Shown here piece after piece: positions 1 to 5,200 of a stretch of 6,446 nt of DNA. Position 1 is the stretch's first letter. Every line of letters starts with the position of its first letter. The notes under the pieces were generated by a model that did not search any database, was not told the origin of the DNA, and saw nothing but the letters and a program-made list of their open reading frames with translations. The stretch comes from an uncultured Eubacteriales bacterium (GTDB lineage Bacteria > Bacillota > Clostridia > Lachnospirales > Lachnospiraceae). Location of the stretch: contig CACZSO010000111.1 of assembly GCA_902783795.1 (NCBI GenBank), forward strand, positions 1-6,446. The letters are read 5' to 3'. The position numbers were made by a program, and so were the translations under genes.

Positions 1-224
1 CCATAGCCGCGGATGACTGCCTTCAGTTTCTCACCGATGATGCCCCCGGTGAACCCGATAGCTGTGCTTTTTTCTCCCCGGCGGTTTAAAACGATGGCCA
101 CATTAATGCCCTTCCCTCCGGGTTTGAACTGTTCCGTGACAGTCCTGTTGGTTCTTCCCAGGACCAGCCCCTGCAGTCCGCAGATATAATCCAGCCCGGG
201 ATTTAAAGTAATCGTATAAATCAT
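1..224 (-). CDS. fruK: PfkB-family sugar-phosphate kinase (1-phosphofructokinase / tagatose-6-phosphate kinase type), N-terminal part
   Basis: Only the first 74 residues are in the window; the gene runs off the left edge. Members of this ribokinase-like family phosphorylate fructose-1-phosphate or tagatose-6-phosphate with ATP in the cytoplasm. The visible part carries the family's N-terminal signature: a first strand MIYTITLNPGLDY with the substrate-binding Asp at residue 12, an NRT stretch at 26-28, and the GGKGIN substrate loop at 36-41, followed by GFTGGIIG at 57-64. The ATG at 222-224 is preceded by AGGAG (232-236) at a 7-base spacing, so the start is firm. The ribosome site lies only a few bases downstream of a block of hairpin repeats (239-434), and I see no promoter between mntP and this gene, so it may be transcribed with mntP. 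The exact substrate cannot be told without the rest of the protein, so the symbol is a best guess. Confidence 0.85.
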   Translation of the reverse strand, partial: MIYTITLNPGLDYICGLQGLVLGRTNRTVTEQFKPGGKGINVAIVLNRRGEKSTAIGFTGGIIGEKLKAVIRGY

Positions 225-240
225 AATAACACTCCTGTGC

Positions 241-289
241 CTTCCCCTTGAGGGGAAGGTGGCACGGCGAAGCCGTGACGGATGAGGTG
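241..289 (+). repeat. Double-hairpin repeat, direct copy 1
   Basis: The first hairpin is CTTCCCC-TTGA-GGGGAAG (241-258). The second is CACGGC-GAA-GCCGTG (263-277), followed by a conserved tail ACGGATGAGGTG (278-289). It is one of two head-to-tail copies with an exact 50-base period. Confidence 0.9.
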
Positions 290-290
290 T

Positions 291-339
291 CTTCCCCTTG
301 AGGGGAAGGTGGCTGCCCGAAGGGCAGACGGATGAGGTG
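291..339 (+). repeat. Double-hairpin repeat, direct copy 2
   Basis: This copy is identical to copy 1 except for eight bases, all in the second stem, which here reads CTGCCC-GAA-GGGCAG (313-327). The eight changes form four compensated base pairs, so pairing and the GAA loop are kept. The first hairpin (291-308) and the tail (328-339) are unchanged. Confidence 0.9.
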
Positions 340-340
340 C

Positions 341-363
341 TTCATCAGTCAGCTTCGCTGACA
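341..363 (-). repeat. Double-hairpin repeat, inverted partial copy
   Basis: Read on the minus strand, this stretch has the second hairpin GTCAGC-GAA-GCTGAC (362-348) followed by a tail-like TGATGAAG. The first hairpin is missing. The GAA loop is the same as in the direct copies, but the stem sequence is different. Confidence 0.75.
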
Positions 364-370
364 GCATTTG

Positions 371-414
371 CCCCTTCGTCAGCTTCCAGCTGACACCTCC
401 CCCACTGGGGGAGG
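371..414 (-). repeat. Double-hairpin repeat, inverted copy
   Basis: Read on the minus strand, this copy has a first hairpin CCTCCCCC-AGT-GGGGGAGG (414-396) and a second hairpin GTCAGCT-GGA-AGCTGAC (394-378), then a divergent tail. The two-hairpin layout matches the other copies while the sequence has drifted. The first stem is 8 perfect pairs and the second is 7. Confidence 0.75.
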
Positions 415-434
415 AAAGCCCCAGAGGGGAAGCC

Positions 435-1022
435 TTAGATTATCCCTGTAATAAATATCTCTATTCCTATAGCTATTAGGATCACGCCGCCCAGTATAGA
501 GGCTTTATTCTGTAATCTTGTTCCGACTTTCTTCCCGATCACCAGCCCGCCTATACAAATAAAGAAGGTCACCACGCCTATGATCACGGCTTCGATCACC
601 GCGGCTTTCACATCGTAGTCTGCAATAGTAAAGCCTACGGACAGGGCATCGATGGACGTGGCAATACCCTGTACCATCAGCGCGCCAAAACCCAGGCCCT
701 TTACGATCTCATCGTCCTCTTCCTTATTTCGGATGCCTTCCAGAAGCATTTTCCCGCCGATGTACAGAAGCAGGATCAGGGCGATCCAGGGGATGTACTT
801 CTTAAAAGCCGTGAACTCTTCCTCGATGGTGTGGACAAAAAACCAGCCGATCAGCGGCATCAGGGTCTGGAACACGCCAAAAGTCCCGGCAATGAGGCAC
901 ATCCGGGACCTCTTCATTTCCGGCTCATGCAGGCCATTGGCCATGGATACCGAAAAAGCATCCATGGCCAGTCCTGCACCGAATAATATACTGTTTAAAA
1001 AAAACAAAAAATTAAGCTGCAT
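435..1022 (-). CDS. mntP: Manganese efflux pump MntP
   Basis: This 195-residue inner-membrane protein has the usual length for the MntP (DUF204/YebN) family, which exports Mn(II) and protects cells from manganese overload. Six hydrophobic segments are visible. The protein has the family's two-fold internal repeat, each half carrying an acidic transmembrane motif: GLAMDAFSVS with Asp21, and ATSIDALSVG with Asp125. A charged loop, KEEDDE (about 100-105), separates the halves. The ATG at 1020-1022 is the only possible start, because an in-frame TGA lies one codon upstream. No normal Shine-Dalgarno sequence precedes it; instead there is a GC hairpin (1037-1052) and a possible ten-codon mini-ORF. 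The gene follows the isomerase gene by 40 bases and is probably in its operon. The 5' gap is far too short for a yybP-ykoY manganese riboswitch. Confidence 0.95.
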   Translation of the reverse strand: MQLNFLFFLNSILFGAGLAMDAFSVSMANGLHEPEMKRSRMCLIAGTFGVFQTLMPLIGWFFVHTIEEEFTAFKKYIPWIALILLLYIGGKMLLEGIRNKEEDDEIVKGLGFGALMVQGIATSIDALSVGFTIADYDVKAAVIEAVIIGVVTFFICIGGLVIGKKVGTRLQNKASILGGVILIAIGIEIFITGII

Positions 1023-1025
1023 TCG

Positions 1026-1058
1026 TCATCTTAAGCGGCGGCGCCTGCCGCCTTCCAT
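1026..1058 (-). promoter_or_regulatory. Possible arginine-rich leader mini-ORF and hairpin before mntP
   Basis: Four bases after the isomerase stop codon, an ATG opens a ten-codon frame, MEGGRRRRLR, ending with TGA three bases before the mntP ATG. Inside it lies a perfect hairpin, GGCGGC-AGGC-GCCGCC (1052-1037), with no T-run after it, so it is not an intrinsic terminator. mntP has no ordinary ribosome site. Ribosomes could pass from the isomerase through this frame, melt the hairpin and re-initiate at mntP. This is inference: the frame is tiny, has no ribosome site of its own and could be chance. Confidence 0.3.
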
Positions 1059-1062
1059 ATTT

Positions 1063-2541
1063 TTAAGCAAAGGGATTCTCTGTGGGGTAGGGAAGGCTCT
1101 TCGGCTGATTATAAGCAATGTCCCTGATCCCTAAGAAACGGAACACCTCAAACAGAAGCTTTCCGTAATGGCCGAAGGCCACCGCGCCGTGGTGCGGATA
1201 ATGCTTCTCGATCAGCACATGACGGTAGAAACGGCCCATCTCCGGAATGGCGAACACGCCGATGCCGCCAAAGGAACCGGTACGCACCGGAAGGACTTCG
1301 CCCTCGGCAATGTAAGACCGGAGCACGCCTTCAGAATCGCACTGCAGACGGTAGAAGGTGATCTCAGACGGAGCGATATCGCCCTCTAAGGTGCCTCTGG
1401 TGAAATCGGGATCCGATCCTTCCGGCTCTAACAAACGATGCTGGATCAGCTGGTATTTCACCGCCCGGTCGCTGCACATCTTGCAGGAAGGCGTATTGCC
1501 GCAGTGGAAGCCCATGAAGGTATCCGTCAGCTTATAATCAAACTTGCCTTCAATCTCCTCTTTGAAAAGAGAAGCCGGCACAGAGTTATTGATATCCAAA
1601 AGCGTTACCGCATCGCAGGAGACGCAGGCGCCGATGTACTCGGAAAGAGCGCCGTAAATGTCCACTTCGCAGGATACCGGGATGCCCCGGGATGCCAGAC
1701 GGGAATTCACATAGCAGGGCTCAAAGCCGAAGGCTTCGGGGAAGGCCGGCCAGCATTTATCCGCAAAAGCAACATACTCTCTGGCACCTTTATGAGCCTC
1801 TGCCCAGTCCAGAAGGGTCAGCTCGAACTGAGCCATCCGGGGCAGCAGTTCCGGATAATTATTTCCGACCACACCTAATTCCAGGGCCATATCTGTGCAG
1901 ACTTCCTGGATCCTTTCATCCTCGGCATGAGCCTTATAGGATACCAGAAGGTCCAGTTCGGAGTTCTCTTCGATCTCCACCCCCAGCTCATACAGGCCTT
2001 TGATAGGCGCATTGCAGGCGAAGAAGTCCTGGGGACGCGGTCCGAAGGTAATGATCTTCAGGTTCTTCACGCCGATCACCGCTCTGGCAATGGGGATGAA
2101 ATCCTTGATCATATCGGCGATCTCAGCGGCTGTGCCCACCGGATAGGAGGGGATATAGCCGGTCAGATGCCGCATGCCCAGGTTATAGGAGCAGTTCAGC
2201 ATACCGCAGTAAGCATCGCCGCGGCCGTTGATCAGGTCGCCGTCGCCTTCCGCTGCCGCCACGAACATGCAGGGGCCGTCAAAATATTTCGCGATCAAGG
2301 TCTCCGGTGTTTCGGGGCCGAAGTTGCCTAAGAACACCACCAGGGCATTGCAGCCGGCTGCCTTCACATCTTCCACAGCCTTCAGCATATCCAGTTCATT
2401 TTCCACGGTCACCGGACACTCATACAGATCCTCTGTGTAAGCGTTCTTGATGGCTGCCCTTCTCATCTCTGACAATGTGATGGGGAAGCAGTCACGGCTG
2501 ACCGCGATCAGTCCCGCCTTTACTACAGGAACATTCGTCAT
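1063..2541 (-). CDS. L-fucose isomerase-like protein (L-fucose/L-arabinose isomerase superfamily)
   Basis: This 492-residue cytoplasmic protein belongs to the Mn(II)-dependent aldose-ketose isomerases related to FucI and AraA, but is about 100 residues shorter than the E. coli FucI type. Three probable metal ligands are visible: Glu292 in CEVDIYGA, Asp316 in LLDINN, and His450 or His451 in PHHGAVAFGH. The Glu-Asp spacing of 24 equals that of E337 and D361 in E. coli FucI (recalled). A Cys-rich loop, FHCGNTPSCKMC, lies at 345-356. The ATG at 2539-2541 has AAGGAG (2548-2553) at a 6-base spacing. A near-consensus promoter lies at 2702-2730, and the roughly 150-base leader holds a double-hairpin repeat. 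The next genes are mntP and a PfkB kinase. The substrate (L-fucose, D-arabinose, L-arabinose or another sugar) cannot be set from sequence, so no symbol is given. Confidence 0.85.
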   Translation of the reverse strand: MTNVPVVKAGLIAVSRDCFPITLSEMRRAAIKNAYTEDLYECPVTVENELDMLKAVEDVKAAGCNALVVFLGNFGPETPETLIAKYFDGPCMFVAAAEGDGDLINGRGDAYCGMLNCSYNLGMRHLTGYIPSYPVGTAAEIADMIKDFIPIARAVIGVKNLKIITFGPRPQDFFACNAPIKGLYELGVEIEENSELDLLVSYKAHAEDERIQEVCTDMALELGVVGNNYPELLPRMAQFELTLLDWAEAHKGAREYVAFADKCWPAFPEAFGFEPCYVNSRLASRGIPVSCEVDIYGALSEYIGACVSCDAVTLLDINNSVPASLFKEEIEGKFDYKLTDTFMGFHCGNTPSCKMCSDRAVKYQLIQHRLLEPEGSDPDFTRGTLEGDIAPSEITFYRLQCDSEGVLRSYIAEGEVLPVRTGSFGGIGVFAIPEMGRFYRHVLIEKHYPHHGAVAFGHYGKLLFEVFRFLGIRDIAYNQPKSLPYPTENPFA

Positions 2542-2603
2542 AACAGTCTCCTTTTCTCAAATATTTTTTACTTTTTGTAGTTCTTCAAAATCCCCTCACA
2601 TGC

Positions 2604-2661
2604 AGGCTTCGCCAAAGCCTTCCCCTTGAGGGGAAGGTGCCCCGAAGGGGCGGATAAGGTG
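2604..2661 (+). repeat. Double-hairpin repeat in the isomerase-gene leader
   Basis: This unit shares the first hairpin CTTCCCC-TTGA-GGGGAAG (2619-2636) exactly with the copies at 241 and 291. Its second hairpin is GCCCC-GAA-GGGGC (2639-2651), again a GAA loop with a different stem, then a tail GGATAAGGTGT. A further stem AGGCTT-CGCCA-AAGCCT (2604-2620) overlaps its left edge. It lies between the promoter and the ribosome site of the isomerase gene, so its minus-strand copy should be part of the 5' untranslated RNA. Confidence 0.85.
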
Positions 2662-2701
2662 TCTGAACAACTATCTTTTCAAAACCAGTACATTTGTCTG
2701 A

Positions 2702-2730
2702 ATTATACTGTTTTATATAAGCTTAGTCAA
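2702..2730 (-). promoter_or_regulatory. Sigma-A promoter for the isomerase-mntP unit
   Basis: On the minus strand, TTGACT (2730-2725) and a perfect TATAAT (2707-2702) are separated by exactly 17 bases of AT-rich spacer. The -35 box starts 12 bases after the pta stop codon. Transcription should begin near 2695, giving a leader of about 154 bases that contains the repeat at 2604-2661. I see no convincing intrinsic terminator after pta, so some read-through from the upstream operon is also possible. Confidence 0.88.
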
Positions 2731-2742
2731 GAAAAACCGGCC

Positions 2743-3738
2743 TTATCCCTGAGCCTGTACGGCGGTCAGCACGGCGGTATTTACGATGTCTTCCACGGAG
2801 CATCCCCTGGACAGGTCATTGCAGGGTTTTTTCAGTCCCTGGAGCACCGCAAAAGCTTCTGCCCCGCCGATCCTCTGGGTGATCTTATAGGCAATGTTCC
2901 CGGCCTGCAGGTCAGGGAAGATCAGCACGTTCGCATGCCCCGCCACCGGGCTCCCCGGAGCTTTTGACTCCCCAATCTCCGGAACGATAGCTGCATCAAA
3001 CTGGAGTTCTCCATCCAAAAGAAGATCCGGCGCCAGTTCATGGGCGATCTGTACCGCTTCCTGCACTTTGGAAACCAGCTCATGCTTCGCGCTGCCCTTG
3101 GTAGAGAAGGATAACATGGCTACCTTCGGCACTTCTATACCACAGAGGTTATGGGCTGTGTCCGCCGCACATACCGCGATATTCGCTAGTTCCTCCGCGG
3201 TGGGATTCGGCATCACCACACAGTCTGCATAGACTAACAGCCCCTCATCACCCAGCTCCTTATTCGGGCAGTCCATTAAGAAGCTGGAGGAGACCACTTT
3301 GATCCCAGGCTTCGTTTTAATGATCTGCAGCGCCGGCCGCAGCATATCGCCGGTGGTATGAACGGCACCGGAGACCAGGCCGTCTGCATCACCGCACTCC
3401 ACCATCATGATACCGAAATACATCGGGTCTTTCACTAAGGCTGCGGCAGCTTCTTCTGTGACGCCTTTTGCTTTTCTCAGTTCATACAAAGTGTCCCGGT
3501 AAAAACCGGCTTTTTCGCTTTCCTCAGGATCTATCGTAAGGATCCCCGCAAGATCCACACCAGTCTCTTCCGCTGCTATTCTGATCTCTTCTGTCTTTCC
3601 TATCAGCACCGGCTCCAGCAGTCCCTCCCGTTTTAAGATCGCGGCTGCCTGCACGGTCCTTTTTTCATCGCCTTCAGGGAAGACGATCCGCTTCACATCT
3701 TTTTTTGCCTTCTCTTTGACTCTTTCGATCATGCTCAT
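2743..3738 (-). CDS. pta: Phosphotransacylase of the phosphate acetyltransferase (Pta) family
   Basis: This 331-residue cytoplasmic enzyme has the length of short-form Pta, which converts acetyl-CoA plus phosphate to acetyl-phosphate plus CoA. The N-terminal VFPEGDEKRT (19-28), DGLVSGAVHTTGDMLRPALQ (119-138), SSFLMDCP (151-158), LSFSTKGSA (209-217), LLDGELQFDAA (240-250), VLIFPDLQAGN (271-281) and NDLSRGCS (307-314) are Pta motifs, not those of phosphate butyryltransferase. Expected catalytic residues Ser310, Arg311 and Asp317 are present, as are Arg88, Arg134 and Arg289, matching Methanosarcina Pta by memory. The usual Gly-Pro before LQGL is replaced by FAV, apparently one residue shorter. 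GGAGG (3746-3750) sits 7 bases before the ATG. The gene follows the acyl kinase gene by 12 bases. Because its partner is a butyrate-kinase type enzyme, the true acyl group may be propionyl, butyryl or branched rather than acetyl. Confidence 0.88.
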   Translation of the reverse strand: MSMIERVKEKAKKDVKRIVFPEGDEKRTVQAAAILKREGLLEPVLIGKTEEIRIAAEETGVDLAGILTIDPEESEKAGFYRDTLYELRKAKGVTEEAAAALVKDPMYFGIMMVECGDADGLVSGAVHTTGDMLRPALQIIKTKPGIKVVSSSFLMDCPNKELGDEGLLVYADCVVMPNPTAEELANIAVCAADTAHNLCGIEVPKVAMLSFSTKGSAKHELVSKVQEAVQIAHELAPDLLLDGELQFDAAIVPEIGESKAPGSPVAGHANVLIFPDLQAGNIAYKITQRIGGAEAFAVLQGLKKPCNDLSRGCSVEDIVNTAVLTAVQAQG

Positions 3739-3750
3739 GGTTTTTCCTCC

Positions 3751-4869
3751 TTATAGATCCAGGCCTTCAAAACCGTCCCATACAGGCTTCCCTGTATATG
3801 TCAATGCTTCTTCTTCCCCGCGGAGCACTTTCAAAGCGCCGTAGCACAGGGCTTCCTGCTCCATTTCGCCGGGATAGACACTGATAGGTGCTATAAAGCC
3901 GCACCGTTTTTCTATGGTCTCTTTAATATCGGAAAAACGCATGAGGCCGCCGGTGAGCAGGATCCCGTCCACCTGACCGCAGAGCACCGCACTCATTTCA
4001 CCGATCATCTTGCAGATCTGATAGATCATGGTATGCCAGACCAGATAAGCTTTCCGGTCCCCGGCCTCTACTTTGGCATGGATGGCATCAGAATCCGCCG
4101 TGCCAAACAGGCTCACAAAGCCGCCGGCCCTGGAACACATGAGCCGCACTTCCTTCACTGAATGCGCTTCTATATAATCCAGCAAAGACAGCACCGGCAC
4201 AGAACCGATCCGCGTAGGTGTGAAAGCGCCTTCGCCGTCCGCACCCATATTGCCATCCACCATACGCCCATGATCATGGGCGCTGACCGTAATGCCGCCG
4301 TCAATATGCGCGACGATGAAATTACATTCCTGGTAGCGTTTCCCCAGGGTCTTCGCGTGGTATTCCGCCACGGCTTTCTGGTTCAGCACATGGGAGTGTG
4401 AGACCCTGTAAAGGCCCTTAATGCCCGTCAGACGGGCCAGGTCGCCATATTCATCCACATTGGTGGGGTTCAATGTATAGGCCGTTTTTCCGAATTCACA
4501 GGCGAATTTCCAGGCCAGCATGACACCCAGTTTGGCCGGATGCTCACTGCCGCCCACTGCATTGACCGTATCTTCGTAAAGCTTCTCATCAATAAGGGTC
4601 ACACCGCCGGGCTGCGTACAGGCACTGCCGCCGCGGCCCACAAAAACATCGATCTCTTCAGGGGCTGTGTGCTCCTCTTTCAGCATGTTCAGGATCACCT
4701 CATAGCGGAAGGGGATCTGGTCGTTCACATGAGGAAACGTAAGCAGGACGGGCGCGTCATGGAACAGATTCTTCTCAAATATTTCTGTCTCGTTCTCGAA
4801 AAAGCTCACTTTTGTGGAAGTGGACCCGGGGTTGATGATCAATAATTTCCACGTGTTCTGATTTGTCAT
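3751..4869 (-). CDS. buk: Divergent butyrate kinase-family acyl kinase
   Basis: From the chosen start this is 372 residues, the usual length for butyrate kinase. These ASKHA-fold enzymes turn acyl-phosphate plus ADP into carboxylate plus ATP. Visible motifs are INPGSTSTK (12-20), GRGG (78-81, with the expected catalytic Arg79), HPAKLG (110-115), LNQKAVA (162-168), AHIDGGITVSAHDHG (187-201), DGEGAFTPTR (211-220), LTGGL (305-309) and YPGEMEQEAL (332-341). Compared with ordinary Buk as I recall it, VDP is here LNP (Asn134) and HxGGG is HIDGG, so it is a divergent subtype. A start at 4896 is also open, but 4869 is preferred: that ATG follows the upstream TGA by one base, has AGGAAAGAG before it, and places the phosphate-binding strand near residue 10 as in the family. 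It probably works with the phosphotransacylase 12 bases downstream. Confidence 0.87.
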   Translation of the reverse strand: MTNQNTWKLLIINPGSTSTKVSFFENETEIFEKNLFHDAPVLLTFPHVNDQIPFRYEVILNMLKEEHTAPEEIDVFVGRGGSACTQPGGVTLIDEKLYEDTVNAVGGSEHPAKLGVMLAWKFACEFGKTAYTLNPTNVDEYGDLARLTGIKGLYRVSHSHVLNQKAVAEYHAKTLGKRYQECNFIVAHIDGGITVSAHDHGRMVDGNMGADGEGAFTPTRIGSVPVLSLLDYIEAHSVKEVRLMCSRAGGFVSLFGTADSDAIHAKVEAGDRKAYLVWHTMIYQICKMIGEMSAVLCGQVDGILLTGGLMRFSDIKETIEKRCGFIAPISVYPGEMEQEALCYGALKVLRGEEEALTYTGKPVWDGFEGLDL

Positions 4870-4870
4870 A

Positions 4871-5200
4871 TCATTCTCTTTCCTTTTCTTCTTCATCCAT
4901 CCGCCGTTTCAGCCGAAAACAGAATATGGTGACCAGCGCTCCCAGGCAGAAGGCTAAGATAGCCACCAGGATATACCCGAAAACAGTGCCGGCAAATATA
5001 CTGGCAGCTGCTATACCGGCTTCTGACTGCGGCTGGATCACCGGCAGCCGTCCCACCACCAAAGCGATCAGGACCGCTATGGCCAGGCACAAAGCCGCTG
5101 CCGCAGCTGTTTTTATCCTGTACTCCCTGCGGCTTTTCATATCTTTCATCACTGCCATCCGGCGATGGAGTTCTTCTACGCGTTCCTCAGATGTCAGCAC
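4871..5200 (-). CDS. Small two-helix membrane protein linked to the sigma factor gene
   Basis: This is a 109-residue protein of unknown function. Its N-terminal 30 residues are charged and helical (LTSEERVEELHRRMAVMKD, positions 2-20), followed by hydrophobic segments at about 31-50 and 72-95, with AGIAAASIFAG (61-71) between them and a charged C-terminal tail, KRRMDEEEKERE. I chose the GTG at 5198-5200: it has AGAGG about 9 bases upstream and gives a natural N-terminus. The open frame reaches back to 5308, but that extension lies inside the sigma gene and looks non-native. The GTG start overlaps the sigma gene's end by 14 bases, and the stop is one base before the buk ATG, so translation is probably coupled both ways. 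It resembles small proteins I recall beside sigma factor genes in Clostridia. A membrane-bound sigma regulator is possible, but its cytoplasmic part is short for a classical anti-sigma domain. Confidence 0.75.
   Translation of the reverse strand: MLTSEERVEELHRRMAVMKDMKSRREYRIKTAAAAALCLAIAVLIALVVGRLPVIQPQSEAGIAAASIFAGTVFGYILVAILAFCLGALVTIFCFRLKRRMDEEEKERE

Larger units (their letters stand above)
239..434. repeat. Composite cluster of double-hairpin repeats filling the mntP-fruK gap
   Basis: This 196-base block fills the gap from the base after the mntP stop codon to a few bases before the fruK ribosome site. It holds two directly repeated copies (241-289, 291-339), then a partial and a fuller copy in the opposite orientation (341-363, 371-414), and a degenerate remnant (415-434) with a CCCC-AGA-GGGG hairpin at 419-429. 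The outer edges form an imperfect inverted repeat: GCCTTCCCCT at 239-248 against GGCTTCCCCT read on the minus strand from 434 to 425, 9 of 10 matching. Similar palindromic GC-rich units are dispersed in many gut Firmicutes genomes (recalled, not searched). No transposase is present. The block is probably a non-autonomous repeat array that is also transcribed as minus-strand RNA rich in stem-loops. Confidence 0.85.

Noticed and set aside
103..345. 80-codon minus-strand open frame running from the hairpin repeats into the fruK start
   Set aside because: Its N-terminal half is a translation of the double-hairpin repeats and the rest is an out-of-frame reading of fruK. It is a typical false gene call over such repeats.
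239..434. Possible CRISPR array, because of the 50-base period
   Set aside because: There are only two direct units, the unit is conserved along its whole length with no unique spacers, other copies are inverted, and no cas gene is visible.
396..434. Intrinsic terminator for mntP
   Set aside because: The hairpins are strong but none is followed by a T-run on the minus strand, so intrinsic termination is not supported.
1023..1062. yybP-ykoY manganese riboswitch before mntP
   Set aside because: The gap is only 40 bases and does not hold the conserved loops of that riboswitch.
1438..2331. Long plus-strand open frames opposite the isomerase gene
   Set aside because: They overlap a well-supported minus-strand gene, have no ribosome site or recognisable protein pattern, and are explained by GC-rich codon shadows.
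4870..4896. Nine-residue N-terminal extension of the acyl kinase (start at 4896)
   Set aside because: The extension KKKRKEND is only a reading of the upstream gene's acidic, AG-rich tail in another frame. The ATG at 4869 has a better context, one base after the upstream stop.
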